DNA of 64,000 bases from Lewinellaceae bacterium (GTDB lineage Bacteria; Bacteroidota; Bacteroidia; Chitinophagales; Saprospiraceae), in the NCBI GenBank assembly GCA_020636215.1, contig JACJYG010000004.1, forward strand, positions 930,001 to 994,000. The letters run 5' to 3'. Positions 53,579 through 62,243 of the stretch are shown piece after piece. Under the pieces are notes generated by a model. The model was not told the DNA's origin. It was given only the letters and a program-made list of their open reading frames with translations, and made no database searches. Position numbers and translations under genes: made by a program. Within the stretch, counting starts at the first letter, position 1, and each line of letters begins with the position of its first letter.

Positions 53579-54818
53579 ACCGATTCACCGCCAACTGCAT
53601 CTGCAGATCTGCTAATTCCGGATAGCGGGCATGGGTCCGGGTGGCCACTTCCAGGCGCCGGGTGGCGAGCTCGGTTTCTCCCCGTTTGAAATAAATAGAA
53701 GCCATAACGCGATTGACATCAATATTATCCGGCCGGCGATTGTATTCCTTTTGAGCATATTCCAATGCTTTTTCGGGGTCATCCAGCAGATTGGAGTATA
53801 ATTTGGCGTATTCCAGGTTCATATCGTGGCCACTTTCAGTGTCTTCCCGGAACATCTGAAGTAACTCATCCATAGTGGCCTGAAATTCTTGATTGCGGCC
53901 CTGCGTTTTGTACAATCGGGCCAAAGATTCGTAGAAGCTGAATTCAGGGATAATAGTTGCTGCTTTTTTCAGCAAGCGTTCCGCCTTAGCATAATCTTTG
54001 CGTTGCAATGCAATATCTCCTAGTGCAGCGATGGCGAAAGGATAATCGGGGCGTTCCGCCAGCACCATCTGGAATTGTTGTTCAGCCTCTTCCAGGCTCC
54101 GGTAGTGTTCATAGAGCCTGCCCAACGTCAGCCTGGCCCAGGCCGTTTGTTCGTAACCCGGGTAACCCGCTGAAACCGCCAGCTTCATGGCCTCTATGGA
54201 GCCCTCTACATCGCCAAATATTTCTCTCAGGTAAGAAACCCGAGCATAAGACCTCAGGTCAGGCCGAATGGCCACCATCTTGTCAGCCATAGCCACCGCT
54301 TCATCGTAATGGCCCAGTTCCACATTAGCGTCAACCAGGGCGCCGTATATCTGGGCGTTGTAAGGGTTGATGCTCACCGCTTCCGTGGCAGTTTCCAAAG
54401 CGGAAGAAAAATCGTGCAGCGACAACTGAACCCCGGCTTTTGCGGAAAGCGCCCGGAAGTGAAGGTCTTTCTCCTCGGGCTTAGCCCGGATGCCATTCAG
54501 GGCCTCCAAAGCCGCCGGATAGTAGTAACCGTGTTCTCCTGTCACTCTGGCCTCATTGATAAAAAGCTCCGCCAGCGATAGGCGCGTTGCATTATCCTGT
54601 GGGTCTTTGATCAGTTTCTGGCGGTATTCACCAAATAGATTCTGGACATGCTCCCATTCCTTGCCTTGTTGGATAGACTCATGCCGATCCAAAAGCTTGG
54701 GAAAATCCTGGTATGCCGCCAGTATTTTTTCCGATTCCTTATCCGGAGCCTGTTGGCAGGAAGAGAACAGGCCCAAAAGCCCCAGGGCCATCAAAAAGAG
54801 TATATTATAGTTTTTCAT
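53577..54818 (-). CDS. TPR-repeat lipoprotein
   Basis: 413 residues from ATG 54818. A lipoprotein signal (MKNYNILFLMALGLLGLFSSC, Cys21) is followed by many tetratricopeptide repeats (YPAALEALNGIRAKPEEKDLHFRALSAKAGVQL, YDEAVAMADKMVAIRPDLRSYARV, LEEAEQQFQMVLAERPDYPFAIAALGDIAL, KALEYAQKEYNRRPDNIDVNRVMASIYFKRGE). A longer open frame upstream is a translation of the MITE and must be discarded. Last gene of the TonB/DUF4331 operon. Possibly binds partner proteins at a membrane surface. Confidence 0.85.
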   Translation of the reverse strand: MKNYNILFLMALGLLGLFSSCQQAPDKESEKILAAYQDFPKLLDRHESIQQGKEWEHVQNLFGEYRQKLIKDPQDNATRLSLAELFINEARVTGEHGYYYPAALEALNGIRAKPEEKDLHFRALSAKAGVQLSLHDFSSALETATEAVSINPYNAQIYGALVDANVELGHYDEAVAMADKMVAIRPDLRSYARVSYLREIFGDVEGSIEAMKLAVSAGYPGYEQTAWARLTLGRLYEHYRSLEEAEQQFQMVLAERPDYPFAIAALGDIALQRKDYAKAERLLKKAATIIPEFSFYESLARLYKTQGRNQEFQATMDELLQMFREDTESGHDMNLEYAKLYSNLLDDPEKALEYAQKEYNRRPDNIDVNRVMASIYFKRGETELATRRLEVATRTHARYPELADLQMQLAVNR

Positions 54819-54837
54819 GATCTCAAGATTTTGAAAA

Positions 54838-54986
54838 GAGGCTGTCTCAAAAGATAAAATGAAAACTTCGCAGCCCAATAATCTTCTGTTTTTCGCTGCC
54901 CGGCCGGTTCTCCCCTTCGGGGCTGGAGCGGGCGGCGAAACATGATTTGGCACTATTTTTCAGTTCCTTACTTTTGAGACAGCCTC
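54838..54986. mobile_element. MITE, copy 2
   Basis: 149 bases bounded by GAGGCTGTCTCAAAAG and its exact inverse, nearly identical to the copy at 12423-12582 apart from an internal deletion of about 11 bases. It lies 19 bases upstream of the TPR gene start and 34 bases downstream of the DUF4331 stop, inside an operon. The left flank GATTTTGAAAA and right flank AGGAAAGAAAA are not clear target duplications. It could bring a promoter or a terminator to the TPR gene. Confidence 0.85.
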
Positions 54987-55020
54987 AGGAAAGAAAAAAT
55001 GAAATGAAAAATCTCCTTGC

Positions 55021-57072
55021 TTAATTTTTAACCAGCTTCTGCACCTGGAGTAGCCTACCCTGCCCATCGAGCGCGCGCGCAAAATAGATACCCCTCGGAT
55101 AAGCCGAAGCATCCCATTGCACTTCGTATTGGCCTGCGTTTTGCCAGCTATTGGCCAGCACATCAAGGCGCCGGCCGCTGACATCGTAAACCTCCACACT
55201 TATTGGGCCATCCTGAGCAAGCTGGTAACGTATTGTCGTAGTCTGGTTAAATGGATTGGGGTAGCTCCCCATTACCATTTGCGGCCCGGCGGCCGGGGCG
55301 CTCAAACCCAGGCCGGAAGCAGGTGAATTGACGGCCATGGCATCAGCCACCGCACCACTGCACTCACTATCGCCACTCCAGGGCAGCGTAACGAATGGGA
55401 ACCCATTGATAAAGTCTTTGTCGTTCTTCTCCACGCCGGTGGAATACGTCAGCACATCTACCAAATCCTGCGTAACCGGATTGGCATCGCCGGCCGTGTA
55501 ATCATCATACCAAAGGCCAATTGCCGCCAGCGCCACACCGGAAACAGCTTGTAACTCTATTCGGGTAACGTCATCTTCCATCCGGCGGCCGTTGGGGAAG
55601 CCATCCATATTTGGAATAAATTGCAGGCCGGTGCTGGTGTTGTATTCGGGATCCGTCAAGCCCAGCACTGCTGCCTGGATGAGGCCCAGGGAACTGAATT
55701 TGGGGTCGCTGCGGCGGGTAGGCGGTACGGCCATATTCAGGCGTAGCATGTCCCCGCCATTGGGCAAAAAGTTATTGACAAACGGCTTGCCGGCCGCCAG
55801 CGGGTTGCCGCCTTTACCGGTGGCCAGTTGGTAGGGCGGGAAGTTGGGCACACCAGTGTGGAATATCGGCCAAAGGTCGACTGAACGAGGCATACCCGGC
55901 CCTGGCAGCAGTAGCGTACCGAATATGGCATCATCCAGCGCAGTGCCGGCAACCGCCGGGCTTCCCTTTAGGCCATACAGTCCATCCTGCCCGTTGCCGA
56001 AGTCGAAAGCCTGCAATGAATTGCGTTGGATGCGCAGGGCCGCAAATGCCGGTACTGCCCCGCCAAACAGGCTGTCGTCCATATACAAACCCAGTTCTGG
56101 GTTGTAGAAATACTGGTCGAGCAAGGTGTCTTCCAGCTCCTTGTAAGGGGAAAGGCTGTTCCAGTAATCCTTCATTCCAATCGGAATAACCGCTTCGTTG
56201 GTCAGCGGCATGCCCAGACGGGATACCTGTATCCAATCGCCACTGTAGGATTCACTTCCCGCAGAGAGGGTGCGGATGCGCGGGCGGCTGGCAGAGGCCC
56301 ATACGCCGATCACATAATCGGGATCGAGGATGTTCTCCACCGGGCCGGCGCCTTTCTTGCGCAGGTAAGCAATCGGGATTTCAATAGCAATGGCGCTGGT
56401 ATTCATACAAGCCAGGCCATCGCGGGGATCGCCATTTTGCCGGGGCGCATCGCCCAGGTCAAAAATACCTCCCAGGTCGACGAAGAAAGGGTCGTCTACC
56501 GTTCCACAGAACACCTTCTCACCGGTATGCGTGTTCCGGATGGCTGCCCGGAACAAGTCGCCATAGGAAGTCCCCAGGCCAATGGGCGAATCGATGGAAC
56601 GCTCCCCGATGTAGGGCGGCGGCACCGGGCCGTTGACCAGGATAGGGATAAAACTAGCCCCTCCATTGGTGCTTTTTTCCATCAGGTAAGTAGTTTTCAG
56701 GTTCTGCTTCCCCAGACGAATATTGAAAAAGGTGCTGGGATCTTCATTTTTGTGATAAAAGGTGAACCGGTAAATGATCTCATCTCCAGGTTTGGATGCA
56801 TCATTGTCGATATGGATCTCGTAGCGGATATTCTCTCCAAAACTATAGTAATTGGGGCCGCCATGCGGCAACTGCATCGGAACATAGTTGGCTATGATCA
56901 CGATGTTCCGCGGGTTGCGCGGGTTGCGGAATGCATACAAATCGGTGTTGTCCGCTAAAGGGTCATTGGAGATCAGCGGAGCCTCCCGGTGGCTGGAAGC
57001 CGTTAGCGGCGCAGCCCCTACCAACAGGGCCAGCAGGAAAACCGCCAATTGGAAAAATTTATGTGTATTCAT
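55021..57072 (-). CDS. DUF4331 protein with T9SS sorting domain
   Basis: 683 residues. Signal peptide, then the DUF4331 signature ASSHREAPLISNDPLADNTDLYAFRNP, the SFGENIRYEIHIDNDASKPGDEIIYRFTF segment and a long conserved middle with WIQVSRLGMPLTNEAVIPIGMKDYWNSLSPYKE. The last 90 residues (MGSYPNPFNQTTTIRYQLAQDG ... VSGRRLDVL ... YPRGIYFARAL) are a type IX sorting domain. DUF4331 proteins are secreted or periplasmic and have no known activity. It is a close paralogue of the gene at 57108. Confidence 0.9.
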   Translation of the reverse strand: MNTHKFFQLAVFLLALLVGAAPLTASSHREAPLISNDPLADNTDLYAFRNPRNPRNIVIIANYVPMQLPHGGPNYYSFGENIRYEIHIDNDASKPGDEIIYRFTFYHKNEDPSTFFNIRLGKQNLKTTYLMEKSTNGGASFIPILVNGPVPPPYIGERSIDSPIGLGTSYGDLFRAAIRNTHTGEKVFCGTVDDPFFVDLGGIFDLGDAPRQNGDPRDGLACMNTSAIAIEIPIAYLRKKGAGPVENILDPDYVIGVWASASRPRIRTLSAGSESYSGDWIQVSRLGMPLTNEAVIPIGMKDYWNSLSPYKELEDTLLDQYFYNPELGLYMDDSLFGGAVPAFAALRIQRNSLQAFDFGNGQDGLYGLKGSPAVAGTALDDAIFGTLLLPGPGMPRSVDLWPIFHTGVPNFPPYQLATGKGGNPLAAGKPFVNNFLPNGGDMLRLNMAVPPTRRSDPKFSSLGLIQAAVLGLTDPEYNTSTGLQFIPNMDGFPNGRRMEDDVTRIELQAVSGVALAAIGLWYDDYTAGDANPVTQDLVDVLTYSTGVEKNDKDFINGFPFVTLPWSGDSECSGAVADAMAVNSPASGLGLSAPAAGPQMVMGSYPNPFNQTTTIRYQLAQDGPISVEVYDVSGRRLDVLANSWQNAGQYEVQWDASAYPRGIYFARALDGQGRLLQVQKLVKN

Positions 57073-57107
57073 GATCTTAATTTTAAAATTTAGGAATGCA
57101 GCAAATA

Positions 57108-58847
57108 CTAGTTGGCGTCACCGACTTCGGTACCTCGCCAGGGGGTAGCAACATAAGGGAAGCTGCCCTTGAAAGGCCGGTCGTTGGATTCTACTCCGGT
57201 GGAATACGTCAGTACATCAAGTAAATCCTGGGTGACCGGGTTGGCGCCGCCGGCAGTATAGTCGTCATACCAGAGGCCAATAGCGGCCAATGCTGCCCCG
57301 GCTACCGCTTGCAGCTCGATGCGGGTGACATCATCCTCCAACCGACGGCCGTTGGGAAAGCCATCCATATTGGGAATGAATTCCAGATCGGTGCTGGTAT
57401 TGTAGGCCGGGTCGGTCAGGCCCAGTACAGCCGCCTGGATAATCCCCAGAGAGCTAAAATTGGGATCAGTCCGGCTGGTCACCGGTACGGCCATATTCAG
57501 GCGCAGCATGTCCCCGCCATTGGGCAGGAAGTTGTTGATGAACGGTTTGCCGGCCGCCAGTGGGTTGCCGCCTTTGCCGGTGGCCAACTGATACGGAGGA
57601 AAGTTGGGAACGCCGGTATGAAAGATCGGCCAAAGGTCGGCCGAACGAGGCATAGCGGGGCCAGGCAATAGCAGTGTCCCGAAAATCGCATCGTCCAGTG
57701 CAGTGCCGGCGACCGCCGGGCTTCCCTTCAGGCCATACAGGCCATCCTGCCCGTTGCCGAAATCGAAAGCCTGCAGGGAATTGCGTTGGATACGCAGGGC
57801 CGCAAATGCCGGTACTGCACCGCCAAACAGGTCGTCATCCATATACAGCGCCAGTTCGGGATTGTAGAAGAATTGGTCGAGCGTGGTATCATCCAGTTCC
57901 TGGTAAGGGGTCAGGCTGTTCCAATAGTCTTTCATCCCGATGGGAATGACTGCTTCGTTGGTAAGCGGCATCCCCAGACGGGAAACCTGTACCCAATCGC
58001 CGGAATCTTCAGGGGCCATCCCTTCTCCGACGAGCGTTCGCATGGCACGGCGGCTGGCCGATGCCCAGATCCCGATCACATAGTCTGAATCCAGGATATT
58101 GGAAGGCTGCGCAGAAGCCCCTGCCTTCAATAACATGCTAATGGGCACCTGAATGGCAATGCTATGGACATTGTAGCGGGCAAGGCCATCGCGGGCCGGG
58201 CCGTTTTGCCGGGGTGCATTGCCGAGGTCAAAAATACCGCCCAAATCGACGAAGAAAGGGTCATCAGCCGGGCCGCAATAAACGCGCTCGCCACCACTGC
58301 TCATCGTAATGGCCTGTGCAATGAGGGATTCGTAATCCGTGTTCAGTCCGGCGCCGCCTTCAATAGAACGAGGGCCGATGTTGGGGGGCGGTACGATACC
58401 ATCGTCGACTACCGTCACAAAGGTGGCGCCGCCATCCAGGCTGCGTTCCATCCTGTAGGTTGTCTTCAGGTTCTGCATGCCCAGGCGGATGTTGAAAAAC
58501 GTGCTCAGATCCTGATTTTCCTGACGGAAGGTGAAGCGGTAAATGATCTCATCTCCCGGGACACTGGCGTCATTGTCAATATGGATCTCATAGCGGATGT
58601 TTTCACCGAAGGTGTAGTAATTCGGCCCGCCATAGGCCAATTCCGCCGGGATGTAATTGGCGATGATCGTAATGGTGTTGGGATCATCGGGGCTGCGAAA
58701 AGCATACAGGTCGGTGTTGTCGGCCAATGGATCATTGGCGATCAGTGGGGCTTCGCGGTGGCTGGAAGCATAGGCATTGCCGCCAACCAAAGCCATCAGC
58801 AGCAAGCCGCAGGCCCAGGTTTTGAAAGGTTGGAAAAGCTTTTTCAT
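57108..58847 (-). CDS. DUF4331 protein without sorting domain
   Basis: 579 residues from ATG 58847; the frame upstream of it is a leader without signal peptide. SSHREAPLIANDPLADNTDLYAFRSPDDPN starts the family domain, and the whole body is nearly superimposable on the next gene (NEAVIPIGMKDYWNSLTPYQELDDTTLDQFFYNPELALYMDDDLFGGAVPAFAALRI). It ends at GDAN without a type IX domain. It is likely periplasmic. The 35-base spacing to the second copy indicates a tandem duplication. Confidence 0.9.
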   Translation of the reverse strand: MKKLFQPFKTWACGLLLMALVGGNAYASSHREAPLIANDPLADNTDLYAFRSPDDPNTITIIANYIPAELAYGGPNYYTFGENIRYEIHIDNDASVPGDEIIYRFTFRQENQDLSTFFNIRLGMQNLKTTYRMERSLDGGATFVTVVDDGIVPPPNIGPRSIEGGAGLNTDYESLIAQAITMSSGGERVYCGPADDPFFVDLGGIFDLGNAPRQNGPARDGLARYNVHSIAIQVPISMLLKAGASAQPSNILDSDYVIGIWASASRRAMRTLVGEGMAPEDSGDWVQVSRLGMPLTNEAVIPIGMKDYWNSLTPYQELDDTTLDQFFYNPELALYMDDDLFGGAVPAFAALRIQRNSLQAFDFGNGQDGLYGLKGSPAVAGTALDDAIFGTLLLPGPAMPRSADLWPIFHTGVPNFPPYQLATGKGGNPLAAGKPFINNFLPNGGDMLRLNMAVPVTSRTDPNFSSLGIIQAAVLGLTDPAYNTSTDLEFIPNMDGFPNGRRLEDDVTRIELQAVAGAALAAIGLWYDDYTAGGANPVTQDLLDVLTYSTGVESNDRPFKGSFPYVATPWRGTEVGDAN

Positions 58848-58981
58848 TGAAATAATAATTTTGATTAAAAAATATCCGAAGGTTAAAACATGACATATCC
58901 AGTCCAGAGAGCAGAAGCGCTCCATGGTGCATAAGCATCCATCCGGTAGCCAACCGGCTTTAAATATTTTCAGTGCTTGGG

Positions 58982-61225
58982 TTAGAAAAAGAACCGCACC
59001 TGGCCGTTCAGAAAGAAAGGCGTTCCGGGGGTAAAATGGATCTCAGTGACGGAATCAGGCTCTTCCGCTAGGCGCGAGGTGGTTCCAAACTGCGCTTCTT
59101 TCCATTCGGAGTTCAGGAGGTTTTGTACACCAATGCCCAGTTCCAGTTTAGGAAAAGCGTAGTTGAGGGCGGCATCCACCAGGAAATATCCATCGGCGCG
59201 GAGGCTGTTATCTTCATTGGCCGGGCGAGCCGCCAGGTAGCGATAGCGGGCCGAGCCGCTCCAGCCTTTGGAAAGGTTCACCTCCAGCCCTCCGGTGCTG
59301 GTCAGGATGGGCGCCAGCGGAATGTAAGCCTCTCCTTCCGGGGCATCCAGCGCCCGGGGCATAGCGTAGTTGATATCAAAATCTGCGTGTAACCATCGGG
59401 CCAACTGCAGACGGGTGGACAAGTCGATGCCCAAGCGGCGGGTCTCGCCGGAAGGCTCTACGATGCCCTCATCACCGACGTAGACGAATTCCTGATCGAG
59501 GTGAAGGCGCCAGAACCCTATTTGCGCCAGTAGCCGGGGGAAGGGTTTGAGGATTAGGTTCAGCTCATTGCCAAACGCCCGGGGAAGGATATCGCGCCCC
59601 TCTTGTGCTAACACCACCCGGGTATCATTGGAATGGAAGCTGAAACCCGATTGCAGGTTGGCCTGCAGGTTCGGAGAGATGCGATAGAACAGGCTAAGTT
59701 TGGGAGAAACCAATGCTTTGGTTACGGAAAGCGGTTCGTACGCTGCCTGCGTTTTGTCTTCATACTGGAATCGGAACGCATCCATCCGTAAGCCGGCGCT
59801 GAGGTGCAGCACTTCGGTGAGGTGGAAATTCCGGCGGGCAAAAGCGCCAAAATTCAACTCCCGGACATCCCCAAGCGATACTTGCTGCAAGGTAGTGGAG
59901 CGATTAGCGGTATAGGATAGTTCATCCCCATCGATGGCGTCCATCCGCAAGCTCAGGCCAACTTCAGATTCTCCGGGAAGGCCCAGCCATTCCTCCTCAC
60001 TTTGCAAAGTAGTATTCAGCCCAACGATCTGCCGGCTTTCCTTTTGCCGGATCTGGTCTCCATTCACCGGGTCCCGGTCGAAGAAAGTAAAATTGGAGTA
60101 CAGTTCAAAATTATAGCGGGTGTAGTACGCCTGGGTCTTGAGCAAAGCCTCCCGGCCCACCACTTTGAAGTGCTCCAGGTTGATATCGTTGCGGCTGGTC
60201 TGCCCGCCTTCGGTATTGTCAATCGCTCCAAAGCGGGAGATCAGGCCCGAAGAAATACCCCGCTCCGGGATCTGCCCGGAAGCATCCCATTCGCTGGTAA
60301 AGGCCGAAGCAGTAAGCCGCCACAGCTGGGTTTCACTCACCTTGTTCTGGTATTTCGCCAGCACATTGAATCGGTAAAAATTCTGGGGAGCGTCAAAATA
60401 GCCATCGGTAAACTGGTAACTACTGGCGACATAAGCCTGCTGAGGGCTGTTCTCCGCCTGCCCCAGCAACCGGATGCCTGCCAGAGCGCGGTAGGAATCG
60501 AACTGTCCCGCCTCTAATTTGAGAAAGTTCCGATCCAGTGCATTGAGGGTTTGGAACCGGACGGCGCCTGCCGTGGAAAAATTCCCAATTGCCGGGTCGT
60601 AGGGGCCTTTCTGGTAAGAAACCTGTTCTATCAGTTCCGGAATGAGGAAATGCAAGTCGGCGTACCCCTGCCCGTGGGCGTGGGAAACCATATTGACAGG
60701 AAGGCCATCAACAGATAGAGCAAGGTCGGTCCCGTGGTCAATATCAAAACCGCGGAGAAAAATCTGTTCGGCTTTACCGCCCCCGGCATGTTGCGCGATA
60801 AACAGGCCCGGCACAAACCGCAGGACCTCCTGCGCGTTTCGGATAGGCCGGTTGTGAATGTCCACCTGATTTAGCAAACTGGCGTTACCCGACAATGCCG
60901 GCCGGATCTCGACCGCCGGCAGGTCTAATGCCTGTATCTCCAGTTCATACCGCTGCATAGCTTGTCCGACAGCTACCCTGGCTCGCAATGGTTTGTATCC
61001 AATATAAGTGAGGAGCAAGGTAACGGTATCTTCAGATAGATTTTCAAAGGAGAAATGCCCCAAATTGTCGGCTACCGAATAGCGGGAACTCCCCTCCAAA
61101 GCGGCCAGAGCGCCAGGCAACGGTTGGCCGGAATCAGTATCAACGATTACACCACTGAGCGTGGAATGTGCACCTAAAAGGTGTGCAGCCAGTAACAAGC
61201 AAAAAAGGAGTACAATGTTTTTCAT
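58982..61225 (-). CDS. TonB-dependent outer membrane receptor
   Basis: 747 residues. Signal peptide, then a carboxypeptidase-like regulatory domain (GVIVDTDSGQPLPGALAALEGSSRYSVADNLGHFSFENL, about 25-95), a plug domain (VEIRPALSGNASLLNQVDIHNRPIRNAQEVLRFVPGLFIAQHAGGGKAEQIFLRGFDIDHGTDLALSVDGLPVNMVSH), and a large beta-barrel ending FFLNGQVRFFF with terminal aromatics. The layout resembles iron-chelate receptors but is not SusC-like. It heads an operon with two DUF4331 genes and a TPR lipoprotein, suggesting that the DUF4331 proteins bind or process what it imports. Confidence 0.92.
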   Translation of the reverse strand: MKNIVLLFCLLLAAHLLGAHSTLSGVIVDTDSGQPLPGALAALEGSSRYSVADNLGHFSFENLSEDTVTLLLTYIGYKPLRARVAVGQAMQRYELEIQALDLPAVEIRPALSGNASLLNQVDIHNRPIRNAQEVLRFVPGLFIAQHAGGGKAEQIFLRGFDIDHGTDLALSVDGLPVNMVSHAHGQGYADLHFLIPELIEQVSYQKGPYDPAIGNFSTAGAVRFQTLNALDRNFLKLEAGQFDSYRALAGIRLLGQAENSPQQAYVASSYQFTDGYFDAPQNFYRFNVLAKYQNKVSETQLWRLTASAFTSEWDASGQIPERGISSGLISRFGAIDNTEGGQTSRNDINLEHFKVVGREALLKTQAYYTRYNFELYSNFTFFDRDPVNGDQIRQKESRQIVGLNTTLQSEEEWLGLPGESEVGLSLRMDAIDGDELSYTANRSTTLQQVSLGDVRELNFGAFARRNFHLTEVLHLSAGLRMDAFRFQYEDKTQAAYEPLSVTKALVSPKLSLFYRISPNLQANLQSGFSFHSNDTRVVLAQEGRDILPRAFGNELNLILKPFPRLLAQIGFWRLHLDQEFVYVGDEGIVEPSGETRRLGIDLSTRLQLARWLHADFDINYAMPRALDAPEGEAYIPLAPILTSTGGLEVNLSKGWSGSARYRYLAARPANEDNSLRADGYFLVDAALNYAFPKLELGIGVQNLLNSEWKEAQFGTTSRLAEEPDSVTEIHFTPGTPFFLNGQVRFFF

Positions 61226-61361
61226 CTCATTCGAATTTTTTAACTGGACAATAAGCTATCAGCCCTAGGAAGTAGCACTTCAAAGGAGTAGGCTCGCTGC
61301 TGGGCCGTCAGTGGAAGCAGTCCGGATTATTTAAAAATTGATCGGATCAACCCACCCATTC

Positions 61362-61397
61362 CAAAGCTAAGGGAAGGGCCTGTTCACTCTCCAGGCC
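61362..61397 (-). promoter_or_regulatory. Possible promoter and operator of the TonB operon
   Basis: On the minus strand TAGCTTTG (61369-61362) is a perfect TAnnTTTG. GGCCTG (61377-61382) and CAGGCC (61392-61397) form an inverted repeat that would cover the region between -7 and -33. No clean TTG is found at the right distance. A cobalamin or other riboswitch was considered and is not supported. The start codon would be about 130 bases downstream. Confidence 0.3.
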
Positions 61398-61512
61398 GAT
61401 TATCACCCAAAACTTATTCAATACCTATGTTTTGTGATCCATACGAATTCAGATACGGAATAAAAGGGAAGCTTGGATTTAGAGAAACGGTATTTTTTTT
61501 ATTTTTCCTTCT

Positions 61513-62181
61513 TTAGAGCCTGATAACAGCTTCATCCGCAATTACGAATACCTGGCTATCCGCCTCCGGAGCAATCCTTCCCATACCGGTAAACACACCA
61601 AAAGCGGGGAGGATGCCTTGCAAGCGGCCGAAGTAAAAACAAGGCAGCCGGGCCCGTTGCCGGCCGTTCCCTTTGAGCAAAACACAGGGATGTATATGGC
61701 CGGCAAGGTTGTAAAATCCGTCCGACGCCATTGTGAGCGGATGGTGAGAAAAGAGGAAAGGGGCCACAGCCAGCGGCTCCCGGTGGAGGGTGAGATTAGC
61801 CTGATGGTAATCTTCTTCCGGAAGAATATCATGGTTGCCAAGAATGAGTTCGAACCGAATTTCGGAAAACCGGGCCATCAATTGGCTGAACTCCAGCCAT
61901 TCCTGGTTATGACTGCTGTGGAACAGGTCGCCCAGAAAGAGCACGCGCTGCGGCTGAAAATCGAGGAACAGGCTGATCAGGCGATCCCAGTTGGCGCCAC
62001 TGGCCGCCATCGGCGCAGGTATTCCATTTCGGCGAAAGTGCGCCACCTTGCCCAGGTGCAGGTCGGCAATAAGTAAGGCCCCTTGCGCTTCCCAATAGGC
62101 CGCCCTGAAAGGATGCAGCTCCAGGCGCTCTCCGGCTACTACGGCGGATTGTGTCCCCTTTAGATTATTGGTCGCGCTCAT
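61513..62181 (-). CDS. pdeM: Ligase-associated DNA damage response endonuclease PdeM
   Basis: 222 residues from ATG 62181 (a GTG at 62205 would start inside the -7 box). It has the metallophosphatase motifs ADLHLGK, GDLFHSSH, GNHDILPE, and AGHIHPC in the usual order (D-x-H, GDxxH, GNHD, GHxH). The PdeM group co-occurs with an Lhr-type helicase, an exonuclease and an ATP-dependent ligase in a DNA-damage response cassette, and the helicase gene is directly upstream here (62244). Confidence 0.88.
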   Translation of the reverse strand: MSATNNLKGTQSAVVAGERLELHPFRAAYWEAQGALLIADLHLGKVAHFRRNGIPAPMAASGANWDRLISLFLDFQPQRVLFLGDLFHSSHNQEWLEFSQLMARFSEIRFELILGNHDILPEEDYHQANLTLHREPLAVAPFLFSHHPLTMASDGFYNLAGHIHPCVLLKGNGRQRARLPCFYFGRLQGILPAFGVFTGMGRIAPEADSQVFVIADEAVIRL

Positions 62182-62188
62182 ACGGGAG

Positions 62189-62196
62189 CAAAGATA
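62189..62196 (-). promoter_or_regulatory. -7 box of pdeM
   Basis: CAAAGATA on the plus strand reads TATCTTTG on the minus strand, a perfect -7 box. It lies 8 bases ahead of the ATG at 62181, implying a very short leader. Confidence 0.4.
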
Positions 62197-62243
62197 GGAA
62201 TTCACTACGTCAGTTTACACTATACCATTGAACCCTATCTCCC

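Noticed and set aside
53145..53689. Five long overlapping frames after hypE with 8-residue repeats (for example FRPSDIPTFRH)
   Set aside because: All six frames are open because the octamer array lacks stop words; no sign of translation.
54819..54953. N-terminal extension of the TPR lipoprotein
   Set aside because: Encoded by the MITE; the lipoprotein signal begins at 54818.
61226..61512. Cobalamin or other riboswitch ahead of the TonB receptor
   Set aside because: I could not find the conserved B12-box or other known aptamer elements; only a short inverted repeat.
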